A stretch of 28,946 nucleotides of DNA from C00003060 sp964502635 (GCA_964502635.1 CAZCXI010000040.1:1-28946); one strand, 5' to 3'. Counted from the stretch's first letter, positions 1 to 7,106 are shown. A program made the numbers and translations. Notes: generated by a model not told the origin, from the letters alone.

Positions 1-62
1 GGCGTACTTATCGGTACGCCGCAGTGACGAAGAATGAGGATAACGCCGCAGATGGGCGTTTT
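1..62 (+). repeat. Structured leader-like dispersed element upstream of aroF
   Basis: Two short hairpins precede aroF. The first is GGCGTAC (1-7) paired with GTACGCC (14-20). The second is AACGCC (42-47) paired with GGCGTT (55-60), with T residues at 59-62, resembling a weak intrinsic terminator. Between them lies CGCAGTGACGAAG (20-32), which recurs exactly at 3222-3234 in an unrelated intergenic region. This suggests a dispersed repeat rather than an aroF-specific riboswitch. The rest of the leader up to 183 shows no other recognisable signal apart from the aroF ribosome binding site. The window begins inside this element, so its left end is unknown. Confidence 0.45.
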
Positions 63-183
63 CCGACAGCCTCCCAGAGAAACGAATCACGGGGGGGCGC
101 CTGGTCACACAAGGGCCTTTCCGGAGTTTGGGGGTGGAGGACCGCCCCGCAGGCTGAAGCGGAAAACATAAGGAATCAAGATC

Positions 184-1233
184 ATGCTGGTGGTGATGAG
201 CAAAGGAGCAACGCCTGAAGAGATTGACGCCGTGTTGGCAGCCATCCAGGGCAAAGGGTACACGGCCCGTCCCATTCCCGGAGGCGAAAGGATGGCTATC
301 GGCATTTTGCACAATACAGGGGCCGTGGATGCGTCGTATTTTTTGGGCTTTCCCGGCGTCAAGGACGCTATCGCCGTCACACGTCCCTACAAGCTGGTCA
401 GTCGTGAGTTCCAGCCCGAAAGCACCATCATTCAAGTGGGCGATGTGCTCATCGGCAGCGGACATCTGACCCTTATCGCAGGACCGTGTGCCGTAGAAAG
501 TGAAGAACAGGCTGTCACCATTGGCCGCATCGTTTCCAAGGCGGGTGCTCAGCTTTTCAGAGGGGGTGCTTTCAAGCCGAGGACATCGCCTTATTCGTTC
601 CAGGGCCTTGGGGAAGAAGGGCTCCGCATCCTTGCCCGGGTTCGGGAGGAAACAGGGCTCCCCGTGGTGACGGAGGCCCTGGATCATGAGGTCTTCGATC
701 TGGTGGAAGCTTATGCCGACGTGATTCAGATCGGCACACGGAACATGCAGAATTACAGTCTGCTTCGACGGGCCGGTCACTCGGAAAAGCCCATTCTTCT
801 CAAGCGGGGGATGTCCGCCACGATTGAAGAATGGCTCATGGCGGCAGAATACATCCTGGAGGGGGGAAACACGCAGGTGATTTTGTGCGAGCGAGGCGTT
901 CGCACTTTTGCCCATCACACCCGGAACACGCTGGACCTTTCAGCGGTTCTCGTGGTGTTGAAAGAGAGCCACCTTCCTATTATCGTGGATCCCAGCCATG
1001 CAGCCGGTCGTCGCGATCAGGTCATTCCCTTAAGCCGTGCGGCCGTGGCTGTAGGTGCTCATGGATTGATGGTGGAAGTGCATCACGCCCCAGAAGAAGC
1101 GCTGAGCGACGGGGCTCAGTCCCTTTACCCCAAACAGTTAGAGATGCTTTGCAGTCATATTGAAACCGTTTTTGACGCCTTTCTTTCCTCACATGCCATT
1201 GAAGCATCGTCTAACACCTCTTGGTCGAAATGA
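184..1233 (+). CDS. aroF: 3-deoxy-7-phosphoheptulonate (DAHP) synthase, AroF type
   Basis: This enzyme condenses phosphoenolpyruvate with erythrose 4-phosphate, the first step of the shikimate pathway. The 349-aa length matches the type I-beta family with an N-terminal ferredoxin-like regulatory domain (about residues 1-70) and a TIM-barrel catalytic domain. Visible family motifs are GPCAVESEEQ, KPRTSPYSFQGLG, QIGTRNMQNYSLL, LLKRGMSATIEEW, CERGVRTF and IIVDPSHAAGRRD; these carry the PEP-binding Arg/Lys and metal-binding Cys, His, Glu and Asp positions. The ATG start is preceded by AAGGA about 9 nt upstream. The gene is isolated, with a structured leader in front, and its last 23 nt overlap the convergent diguanylate cyclase gene. 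The N-terminal domain suggests allosteric control by an aromatic amino acid or prephenate, which is family knowledge and not visible here. Confidence 0.95.
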   Translation: MLVVMSKGATPEEIDAVLAAIQGKGYTARPIPGGERMAIGILHNTGAVDASYFLGFPGVKDAIAVTRPYKLVSREFQPESTIIQVGDVLIGSGHLTLIAGPCAVESEEQAVTIGRIVSKAGAQLFRGGAFKPRTSPYSFQGLGEEGLRILARVREETGLPVVTEALDHEVFDLVEAYADVIQIGTRNMQNYSLLRRAGHSEKPILLKRGMSATIEEWLMAAEYILEGGNTQVILCERGVRTFAHHTRNTLDLSAVLVVLKESHLPIIVDPSHAAGRRDQVIPLSRAAVAVGAHGLMVEVHHAPEEALSDGAQSLYPKQLEMLCSHIETVFDAFLSSHAIEASSNTSWSK

Positions 1234-2191
1234 CTTGTCTTGGTTCATTCTTTTCCCCTCTTGCCCTGACGCAGTTTCTTCCTGCCTTCTTTGCTTGGTA
1301 GAGGCACTCATCTGCCTCGTTGATCAGGGCCTCGGACGAGGGTGTCTTGTCCGTGGCAGGGTCAAAGGTGGCCAACCCAAAGCTGGCCGTGATCGTCACA
1401 TCCTCGTTACCTATTCTAAAAGGCTTTTCTGCTACTATGTTACGCAGTCGTTCAGCGACCACGCGGGCCCCCTCATGGGCGGTCTCCGGCAGGACGACGA
1501 GGAATTCCTCACCGCCGTACCTGGCAGCCCAGTCAATGTCGTTTCGCATGGCCTCTTTGATGCAATCCGCGATGAGCCTTAGCACCGAGTCTCCGGCAAT
1601 ATGCCCCCAATGATCATTGACCTTCTTGAACCGATCGATATCGCACATAATCAGCGACATGGGATGACCGTACCTCTTGGCCCTGCTGATCTCCTCGGGT
1701 AGATGACCTGTCATGTAGCCGCGATTAAAGCTTCCCGTGAGAGGGTCGGTGATGGACAGTATCCTGATCTCTTCGTTGGCCGTTTTCAGAGACCGCTCCA
1801 GTTCCAAGATGCGCTTGCCGGTCTTGAGACGGGCCATCAGTTCAGTAGGGTGAAAGGGCTTGGTCAGATAATCATCTGCGCCCGCGTCCAGGCCGGCGAT
1901 GATGTCGTCCTTGGAGTCTTTGGCCGTCAGAAATACGATGTAGACGTAGCCTGGCGAAACATAACTTCTTATGGCGTGACACAGGGCGAGGCCATCCATT
2001 TCCGGCATCATCCAATCGGTTAAGACCATGGGGAAGAAGGTCTTTCGAAAGATCTCCAGGGCCTCACGTCCGTTCCGGGCGGTCACTACTTCATGTCCAG
2101 CGTGCGTAAGGTTCTTTTCCAGAAGCTTTCTGGAGACAGCATTGTCTTCGGCTATCAATATGGGAAAAGAATCTTTCAGTTTTTCGTTCAT
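1211..2191 (-). CDS. Response regulator with GGDEF output (diguanylate cyclase)
   Basis: A 326-aa REC-GGDEF protein expected to make cyclic di-GMP from two GTP in the cytoplasm when phosphorylated. The receiver domain (about 8-125) has the acidic pair in LIAEDN, the phospho-acceptor Asp59 in VLTDWMMPEMDG, and the conserved Lys in DDYLTKPF. A short coiled linker leads to the GGDEF domain (about 145-310) with an intact active-site motif RYGGEEF. The product-inhibition I-site normally reads RxxD five residues before GGEEF; here the four residues are NDID, so the Arg is missing. The ATG lies 7 nt after the Hpt stop codon, so the two are probably co-translated phosphorelay partners. The 3' end overlaps convergent aroF by 23 nt. 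No histidine kinase is present in the window. Confidence 0.93.
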   Translation of the reverse strand: MNEKLKDSFPILIAEDNAVSRKLLEKNLTHAGHEVVTARNGREALEIFRKTFFPMVLTDWMMPEMDGLALCHAIRSYVSPGYVYIVFLTAKDSKDDIIAGLDAGADDYLTKPFHPTELMARLKTGKRILELERSLKTANEEIRILSITDPLTGSFNRGYMTGHLPEEISRAKRYGHPMSLIMCDIDRFKKVNDHWGHIAGDSVLRLIADCIKEAMRNDIDWAARYGGEEFLVVLPETAHEGARVVAERLRNIVAEKPFRIGNEDVTITASFGLATFDPATDKTPSSEALINEADECLYQAKKAGRNCVRARGEKNEPRQVISTKRC

Positions 2192-2198
2192 GTTTGCC

Positions 2199-2534
2199 CT
2201 AAGTCTTCGCTGCCCAGGTGACTTTTAGCATCTCGGCAACTGCCACAAGTTTTTCCTTGATGGACTCGGTTGCCTGCAGGCTTCCTTCCAAGACGTGCTG
2301 CCGGGCGTTCATTTCGATCTGTTTTGCAAGGTCGTATATGTCCTGGAACCCCAGATTTCCGGCCGCCCCTTTTATGGAATGGGCCGCCTCAACTGTTTGC
2401 TCTGTAGCGCCCTGAGAAACGGCTGACCGCAATTTGGTCATGTCCGAGTTGGCCGTTTCCACAAAGAGATCCACGAGTTCCAAGAACTCATCTTCCTCAA
2501 GGCCTATATTGGTTGCCAACGCCGTCAGATTCAT
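2199..2534 (-). CDS. Hpt-domain phosphotransfer protein
   Basis: A 111-aa stand-alone histidine phosphotransfer domain. The phosphorylatable His is His52 in AHSIKGAAGNLGF, the classic HxxKG signature of a four-helix Hpt bundle. The start chosen is the ATG at 2534 because TGAGGAGC sits 6-8 nt upstream; the longer open frame extending to 2660 overlaps the preceding HTH gene and has no family similarity. It probably shuttles phosphate between an unlinked hybrid kinase and the REC-GGDEF protein encoded immediately downstream. The partner assignment is inference from adjacency. Confidence 0.9.
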   Translation of the reverse strand: MNLTALATNIGLEEDEFLELVDLFVETANSDMTKLRSAVSQGATEQTVEAAHSIKGAAGNLGFQDIYDLAKQIEMNARQHVLEGSLQATESIKEKLVAVAEMLKVTWAAKT

Positions 2535-2547
2535 GAATTGCTCCTCA

Positions 2548-2829
2548 TCAGTTCCTTTCCCCGTGCTGCCAGACCTTTGTCGTCGGCTGTTCCCTCTTGC
2601 CGGAAGGCGGCAGAGCCGGGGTGAGTGGACCTTCCAACCAGTCAGGGACAGGCAGTGCATAGTGCGTCAGAATCCGTTGCGCCTCTTCAACAGGGATTTT
2701 CAGGTTCTGGCCGATGTGATAGGCCCTGATGTGGCCAGCCTTGATCCAGTTTCGGATGGTTTGACGGGTCACCCCCAATAAGGATGCCAGGTCTTGGGTG
2801 GATAGAAAGGGCCTGTTGGTTTTATCCAT
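2548..2829 (-). CDS. Small helix-turn-helix DNA-binding protein (MerR/excisionase type)
   Basis: A 93-aa protein with an N-terminal helix-turn-helix of the HTH_17 (excisionase/MerR-like) class. The segment FLSTQDLASLLGVTRQTIRN followed by WIKAGHIRAYHIGQNLKIP (about residues 8-45) matches the family pattern of recognition helix plus wing. The C-terminal 40 residues are Pro-rich and of low complexity. It is the first gene of a probable operon with the Hpt and REC-GGDEF genes (13 nt to the Hpt start) and has a sigma-54-type promoter upstream. It could be the operon's own regulator. No phage or integrase genes lie nearby, so an excisionase role is unlikely. Confidence 0.8.
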   Translation of the reverse strand: MDKTNRPFLSTQDLASLLGVTRQTIRNWIKAGHIRAYHIGQNLKIPVEEAQRILTHYALPVPDWLEGPLTPALPPSGKREQPTTKVWQHGERN

Positions 2830-2870
2830 GGCGGTTGCTTGTTCGCTTTTACCGGTTTTTCCGAGTTTTT

Positions 2871-2886
2871 TGCAATAGGGATGCCA
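2871..2886 (-). promoter_or_regulatory. Predicted sigma-54 (-24/-12) promoter for HTH-Hpt-GGDEF operon
   Basis: On the minus strand the sequence reads TGGCATCCCTATTGCA. It matches the RpoN consensus TGGCACGNNNNTTGCW at all invariant positions, with exactly 10 nt between GG and GC. The predicted transcription start near 2860 leaves about a 30-nt leader before the ATG at 2829. The rest of the 470-bp gap (2830-3300) holds a terminator and a short repeat but no convincing gene. Confidence 0.65.
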
Positions 2887-3091
2887 ATTGGCGTGGCCAT
2901 CATGGATTTTATCTGGACGGAAGTGATATCGGCCCGTCGCTCCAGCCCGGCGTTACGGCCAGCAGCGCGTGTCACCCGAACGAGATGTAACTGGGGGTTC
3001 CATAACGTATGACAAGGAGAAGGATTTCGTCAACATTTTGACATGGGCGAGCTGGGATTCGATGCTCTCTTTCAACTGCTCGTCTTACGAA

Positions 3092-3131
3092 CATAAGAAA
3101 AAAGCCCTGTTAGGGGGGTGCCTAACAGGGC
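3092..3131 (-). terminator. Rho-independent terminator of the MinD-like/J-HTH operon
   Basis: An 11-bp perfect stem (GCCCTGTTAGG at 3104-3114 with CCTAACAGGGC at 3121-3131) has a 6-nt loop. On the minus strand it is followed by six T residues and more T-rich sequence (3092-3103). It lies about 170 nt past the stop of the J-like/HTH gene. The T-tract exists only on the minus side, which fixes the orientation. Confidence 0.88.
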
Positions 3132-3221
3132 TCAAAGGAGGTGTGAAGGAAGGAAAGGAGGAGAATCTTCAACCTCTTGTTCATGAATTGCAAGCAATGA
3201 TCATGCCACCCATTCGTGCGT

Positions 3222-3264
3222 CGCAGTGACGAAGGGTGCAGCGCGACACAGTCCCGCATAGCGG
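3222..3264 (+). repeat. Second copy of CGCAGTGACGAAG element with hairpin
   Basis: CGCAGTGACGAAG (3222-3234) is identical to 20-32. It is followed by a tight hairpin, TCCCGC (3250-3255), loop ATA, GCGGGA (3259-3264), then TTT. The element lies between the J-like/HTH gene stop and its terminator, so it is probably transcribed in the 3' UTR. Its function is unknown. Confidence 0.4.
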
Positions 3265-3300
3265 GATTTACGAAGTCATCAAGATCTGATGAGGCATGGA

Positions 3301-3945
3301 TTAGGGCTGGGTACGGTGCATGTACTTTTTTGCGACGGCTTGTGGGTCCAAATGAAGGCATTGGGCATACGATTTCAGGAAGCTTCGGAGATGGAATCTG
3401 GAGGGCAGGTCGTCAAACCGGTCCTCTTCAATGGACCGAAGCAGGGCGGTCCGGACCTTGGTCTCATGGGCAATACGGTCCAATGACACCCCGAGCTCGG
3501 TCCTGATCTTCTTCAGGTCGTTTCCTGTGATCTCCTGGTGGGCGAGGAGTTCGTGGACGAGAGGCATGACGGACGGTTCGAGCGGTTGCGGTCTCGATGG
3601 GCCGGATGTGACATGCTTGATCCCACGGGAGGACTTCAATTCGAAGAGGGGAATCGGTTTTCTCGGGACCCCCTTGTATCGGGCGCCTTCTTCCAAGTCT
3701 CCGCCTCCTATGAGTGTCTGATCATATTCGGCGCGACTTTTTTGATTCATCAAGGTGACAAAGGCCCCTTCGAGCCGGCAAAGAATTTTCTTCCTTTCGG
3801 ACTCAGAGAAGAACGAATAGGTGGCCATGGCGTCATCTCCATAGATCTCCAGGCTCGCTTTATAGGCCTGACGGATCTCGAAGGGTGTCGCATCTGGCGG
3901 CACGTCGAAGACTTCATAATGATTCTGTTGGTCAAAAGGCTTCAC
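3301..3945 (-). CDS. Degenerate J-like domain plus RodZ-type HTH protein
   Basis: About 214 aa from the proposed GTG start at 3945, which lies 7 nt after the MinD-like gene's stop. Residues 8-78 resemble a DnaJ J-domain (HYEVFDVPPDATPFEIRQAY ... SRAEYDQTL), but the HPD tripeptide needed to stimulate DnaK is absent; the loop reads YGDD. Residues about 138-205 form an HTH_25 domain like the N-terminus of RodZ (LKKIRTELGVSLDRIAHETK ... FLKSYAQCLHLDP). No transmembrane segment is visible. An open frame extends upstream inside the MinD-like gene but carries no similarity. An ATT with AAGGA just upstream (at 3957) is an alternative start. Pairing with the MinD-like ATPase suggests a partner or adaptor in subcellular positioning; this is inference. 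Confidence 0.75.
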   Translation of the reverse strand: MKPFDQQNHYEVFDVPPDATPFEIRQAYKASLEIYGDDAMATYSFFSESERKKILCRLEGAFVTLMNQKSRAEYDQTLIGGGDLEEGARYKGVPRKPIPLFELKSSRGIKHVTSGPSRPQPLEPSVMPLVHELLAHQEITGNDLKKIRTELGVSLDRIAHETKVRTALLRSIEEDRFDDLPSRFHLRSFLKSYAQCLHLDPQAVAKKYMHRTQP

Positions 3946-3952
3946 GGCTCTC

Positions 3953-4897
3953 TTAATCCGTTCCTTGTGGTGAAGGGCTTGAAGCGATTGCTTTCTTGGG
4001 TCCCGTCTTGGCCTGATAGCCTTCCATGCCGAGAATGGTCTGGGAAATGGCTCGAAGATCGAGGGCCGCTTGTGTGTATGGGTATTTATCCACAAACGAG
4101 ACCTTCTGGCATACGGCATAGTGGACGCGGTCATCAAAGCGGATGTTTCCCAGGAAATGCATCTGCAGTCCGAGATGTTTTTCGCACACCTTGCATATTT
4201 GAAGGCCGAGCCTCACATCGTCGTGCTGTCGAAACTGATTGAGTACCAGCTTAAAGCGAAACGCCTTCAGGGCCTTTTCCAAGGACGCGGCCCCTTCCGG
4301 TGCCTCCTGCCGGAGCATGTCCACAAGAACTGCTGGGCGTTTCCATGGGGCCTTCGGATGCTGACGGAAGGCGCGAAGCTGTTCCTGTGTAAGGACCTGC
4401 TTTATCTTGCGGATATAGGCAGATCGGACAAAGTGGTACGTATTCTCAACAGAGGTGGGCTCAGGCGTGGTGACAAAAATACCGCAGTTGGACAATAAGA
4501 AGAAGTCGAGGGTATTGAAAGAGGTGCCCGCCCCCAGGTCCAAGAGGATGTATTCATACGGGAGCTTATAGATGGCCCGAAGGAGCCTCACTTTCTGAGC
4601 ATATGGCAGGTTGGCGATTTCCAGGGAATCCCGGGCGCCGCCGATAAGAAACAGATTGGGGTGGCCGGTTTCAATGATTGTTTCCTCAAGGGTATGAACC
4701 TGCCTGTTGATAAAAGCCGAGAGGGTCCTTGCGGGATGGGGTATGCCGATGACCGTATGCAGGTTAGCCCCGCCCAGGTCCGCATCCACCAGGAGGGTCT
4801 CTTTACCTGCCTTGGCCAGATAACTACCAAGACCGGCCACGAAAAGGCTCTTGCCCGATCCTCCCTTTCCTCCACCGATGGGCCATATGCGTGCCAT
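3953..4897 (-). CDS. MinD/ParA-family P-loop ATPase (FleN-like)
   Basis: A 314-aa cytoplasmic ATPase of the deviant Walker A family. The motif GGGKGGSGKS (residues 8-17) carries the signature Lys11 and the catalytic Lys16; VDADLGGANLH is the switch region and ILLDLGAG is the Walker B-type segment. The middle region PEPTSVENTYHFVRSAYIRK resembles the FleN/MinD-like proteins that control the number or position of polar structures. The C-terminal part (FLGNIRFDDRVHYAVCQK) also fits. The start has AAGGA 5 nt upstream. It is the first gene of a pair with the J-like/HTH protein. No flagellar genes are present, so its cargo is unknown; the pilus genes 8 kb away are one candidate. Confidence 0.88.
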   Translation of the reverse strand: MARIWPIGGGKGGSGKSLFVAGLGSYLAKAGKETLLVDADLGGANLHTVIGIPHPARTLSAFINRQVHTLEETIIETGHPNLFLIGGARDSLEIANLPYAQKVRLLRAIYKLPYEYILLDLGAGTSFNTLDFFLLSNCGIFVTTPEPTSVENTYHFVRSAYIRKIKQVLTQEQLRAFRQHPKAPWKRPAVLVDMLRQEAPEGAASLEKALKAFRFKLVLNQFRQHDDVRLGLQICKVCEKHLGLQMHFLGNIRFDDRVHYAVCQKVSFVDKYPYTQAALDLRAISQTILGMEGYQAKTGPKKAIASSPSPQGTD

Positions 4898-4927
4898 AGG
4901 GTCCTTGAAACAAGCTTTTCAACGGTC

Positions 4928-5134
4928 TCGAGAGACCTTTGCATAACCCCTTCTCACTCGTTTGTATGAGCCTTTTGACCCGTCCATGGGCTCGCGAACT
5001 AACCCTAAAAACTCGCCCAAGGGCCTCAAACAGTTTAGGATTTGCCCACTGACGTGGGCCGTTCACTTCGCCCGGGCGGGTACCCCAAAAAGCTCATAAT
5101 GGTAGCTCAAAGCGGTTATGCAAAGGTCTCTCGA
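4928..5134. mobile_element. MITE-like 207-bp imperfect palindrome (copy 1)
   Basis: The ends, 4928-4948 and 5114-5134, are a perfect 21-bp inverted repeat (starting TCGAGAGACCTTTGC). Complementarity continues inward imperfectly: TATGAGCCTTTTG pairs roughly with CAAAAAGCTCATA. The core at 5007-5035 resembles, in reverse orientation, the core of the element at 11473-11500 (23 of 28 positions). There is no coding capacity. It begins 30 bp upstream of the MinD-like gene, so any promoter for that operon must lie in or beyond it. Confidence 0.7.
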
Positions 5135-5177
5135 TGTGCAGTTGCCGTCAAAGAAGCGGACGGGTCAAGTTGTCAGT

Positions 5178-5384
5178 ACTCAGGTGGTTAGGTAGAAGGC
5201 TGGAGGTAGAAGCCTTTAGACCAAAGGCCCCCGGCTTGTAGCGCGAGCCCGCGCTATCAATACCGTTACCTTGTCAGTCAGTTCAAATGCCCAAAATGTC
5301 TACGCAGTGAGTCAAATCGACTTTCTACGAAGCCATCATGGTTCGTGCCTAAAGGCTTCCCACCTTCAGTCTAACCACCTGAGT
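5178..5384. repeat. Second 207-bp inverted-repeat element of a different family
   Basis: The left arm (about 5178-5220) and right arm (about 5347-5384) are imperfect inverted repeats. Both contain ACTCAGGTGGTTAG, GAAGG and GAAGCCTTTAG when read toward the centre. The interior holds a small hairpin, TAGCGCG (5239-5245) with CGCGCTA (5250-5256). No open frame is convincing. With the adjacent element it makes up most of the 640-bp gene-free gap between the MinD-like gene and ogt. It could be a MITE, a decayed REP cluster or a structured RNA. Confidence 0.55.
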
Positions 5385-5435
5385 CGTTACGACTTTGCCA
5401 GAATATGTCACATGTGTCAAACACAATTTCCGCAA

Positions 5436-5459
5436 CGTTTCCAATAGACTATGGAAACG
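5436..5459. promoter_or_regulatory. 8-bp inverted repeat, possible operator
   Basis: CGTTTCCA (5436-5443) and TGGAAACG (5452-5459) form a perfect inverted repeat with an 8-nt spacer. It lies about 80 nt downstream of the ogt stop and has no T-tract on either side, so a terminator is unlikely. The 24-bp symmetric layout suits a dimeric regulator, but no gene starts next to it. Confidence 0.3.
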
Positions 5460-5538
5460 GAAGGATTGTCCCGGCGTTTGTCGCACGGGGATCTGGTCTC
5501 GCCGTAATGAGTTGAGGCGCTGGCCCATGAGGGGCTCT

Positions 5539-6060
5539 TCACGAACCGTGGGGGCGACAGCGAGACCGCTCTTCCAGGGCCAGCATGCGTCTCTTCAGTT
5601 CTGTCCCCCCAGCAAAGCCGCCTGGAGACCCGTCCGCCCGAACGATCCGGTGGCATGGGATGACCACTGGGAAGGGGTTGCGTGCAAGCGTTGTCCCAAC
5701 AAATCGACAGGCCCTCGGGCGTCCGATTTGTGCGGCTATCTGGCCATAGGTCCGGGTTTTTCCGTGGGCAACGGTCGCCACAGCTTTCAACACCAACCGT
5801 TGTAAGGGGGTCAAGCCACTCAAGTCCAGGATCTTCCAGGGGGACTGTACAGGGGCCCCGTGAAAATAGGCCTGAATATCCCGACAGAGGCCAAGAATTT
5901 CTGGTGTGTGTCCTGCCGTGGCCGGGCCAGCGTGTTGTATGCGCCCTTTGAGGAGGTTGCTGCCGGCATGGGGTAAGAGGATCCGCTTGATGAGCAGAGG
6001 GGGGCCTTCAAAGAGGATGGCCCCGTGTCCGAATGGTGTGGAGAACAGGTGGTAATGCAT
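5539..6060 (-). CDS. ogt: Methylated-DNA-protein-cysteine methyltransferase
   Basis: A 173-aa suicide repair protein that transfers the alkyl group from O6-alkylguanine to its own cysteine. The active-site signature VIPCHRIV contains the acceptor Cys; upstream TPLQRLVLKAVATVAHGKTRTYGQIA and the Arg-finger region ACRFVGTTLARNP are typical of the C-terminal domain. An N-terminal domain of about 80 residues is present, as in Ogt. The end, GGFAGGTELKRRMLALE, is also canonical. The ATG begins 6 nt after the hbd stop, so it is probably translated from the hbd transcript; a functional link to hbd is not apparent. Confidence 0.93.
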   Translation of the reverse strand: MHYHLFSTPFGHGAILFEGPPLLIKRILLPHAGSNLLKGRIQHAGPATAGHTPEILGLCRDIQAYFHGAPVQSPWKILDLSGLTPLQRLVLKAVATVAHGKTRTYGQIAAQIGRPRACRFVGTTLARNPFPVVIPCHRIVRADGSPGGFAGGTELKRRMLALEERSRCRPHGS

Positions 6061-6066
6061 TAAGTT

Positions 6067-6912
6067 TCAGTAGGCGTAAAAACCCCTTCCTGTTTTTCGG
6101 CCCAGATACCCGGCATCTACATACTTTCTGAGTAGGGGACAGGGTCGATACTTGGGATCTCCAAAGCCTTCGTGGAGGACTTCCAGGATGGATAGGCACG
6201 TATCCAGGCCGATTAGATCGGCCAGTGCCAGGGGTCCCATAGGATGATTCATCCCCAGCTTCATGACAGAGTCGATGGCCTCGGCTGTTCCTACCCCTTC
6301 GTGCAGGGCGAAGACAGCCTCATTGATCATGGGCAGGAGGATGCGGTTGGATATGAAGCCCGGGGAATCGTTGGCTGCCACCGGGATTTTCTTCAGCTTC
6401 ACAGCCAGGTTCTTGGTCGTCTCAAAGGTTTCGTCAGATGTGGCCAACCCGCGGATGATTTCAACCAATTTCATGAGAGGCACGGGGTTCATGAAGTGCA
6501 TCCCGATGACGTCGGCGGGCCGTTTCGTGGCCGCTGCAATGCGTGTGATGGGAATGGAAGACGTATTACTTGCCAGGACGACGTTGGGTCGGCAGTGCTC
6601 GTCGAGTTGCCTGAAAACCTCCAGTTTCAAGTCCTGGTTTTCAATGACGGCCTCCACGACAAAGTCTGCAGCCTCGAATGGCTTGATTTCACATGTGGTT
6701 TGTAGGCGTTCCAGAGCCGCTTTTTTTTGTTCTTCACTGATGCGCTCTTTTCTGACGAGGGTCGAAAGGCTTTTCTGAATACGTTCCATGGCGTGGTCCA
6801 GAAACACGTCCTTGACGTCATTCAGGATCACCGAAAATCCGTTCATGGCAGCTACCTGGGCAATCCCTGCACCCATCTGGCCGGCCCCCATAACTCCTAT
6901 CTTTTCGATCAT
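6067..6912 (-). CDS. hbd: 3-hydroxybutyryl-CoA dehydrogenase
   Basis: A 281-aa enzyme, the usual length for Hbd/PaaH, that interconverts acetoacetyl-CoA and 3-hydroxybutyryl-CoA with NAD(P)H. The N-terminus IGVMGAGQMGAGIAQVAA is the GxGxxG Rossmann fingerprint. The catalytic His lies in IGMHFMNPVPLMKLVEI, followed by NDSPGFISNRIL and the C-terminal helical domain with MKLGMNHPMGPLALADLIGL and GYLGRKTGRGFYAY. The start has GGAG 7 nt upstream. It likely takes part in beta-oxidation, butyrate-type or aromatic-degradation metabolism. ogt follows at 6 nt, and a ferredoxin gene lies 216 nt upstream on the same strand. Confidence 0.95.
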   Translation of the reverse strand: MIEKIGVMGAGQMGAGIAQVAAMNGFSVILNDVKDVFLDHAMERIQKSLSTLVRKERISEEQKKAALERLQTTCEIKPFEAADFVVEAVIENQDLKLEVFRQLDEHCRPNVVLASNTSSIPITRIAAATKRPADVIGMHFMNPVPLMKLVEIIRGLATSDETFETTKNLAVKLKKIPVAANDSPGFISNRILLPMINEAVFALHEGVGTAEAIDSVMKLGMNHPMGPLALADLIGLDTCLSILEVLHEGFGDPKYRPCPLLRKYVDAGYLGRKTGRGFYAY

Positions 6913-7067
6913 GATTGTACTCCATGCAATGCGGGTTGCTCAAATCTTCTGAGGAAGCGAGGAATCATAAACATGTTTCATGGCTCCTGCGGCAAAAGGG
7001 TTGATGATGTGATGGCAAAGGGTGGGAATAGGGCCGTAACGGATACTTGAAGAGCAGAGGCCGGAGA

Positions 7068-7106
7068 CTGGTCCTTGATGCGAAGCCCATCGGCATCAAG
7101 GACCAG
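7068..7106. other. Long perfect hairpin between ferredoxin and hbd genes
   Basis: CTGGTCCTTGATGC (7068-7081) pairs perfectly with GCATCAAGGACCAG (7093-7106), a 14-bp stem with an 11-nt loop. It lies 23 nt beyond the ferredoxin stop codon. No T-run follows on either strand, so it may be an mRNA-stabilising or processing hairpin or a REP-like element rather than a classical terminator. Confidence 0.5.

Noticed and set aside
24..218. A short open frame upstream of aroF
   Set aside because: Composition is atypical, it overlaps the aroF start in another frame and covers structured leader sequence; a leader peptide is possible but unsupported (no run of aromatic codons).
2969..3229. An 86-codon open frame on the + strand
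   Set aside because: It crosses the minus-strand terminator hairpin, has low-complexity composition and no family signature.
3946..4137. N-terminal extension of the J-like/HTH protein
   Set aside because: It is out of frame inside the MinD-like gene and the J-like domain begins just after the GTG at 3945.
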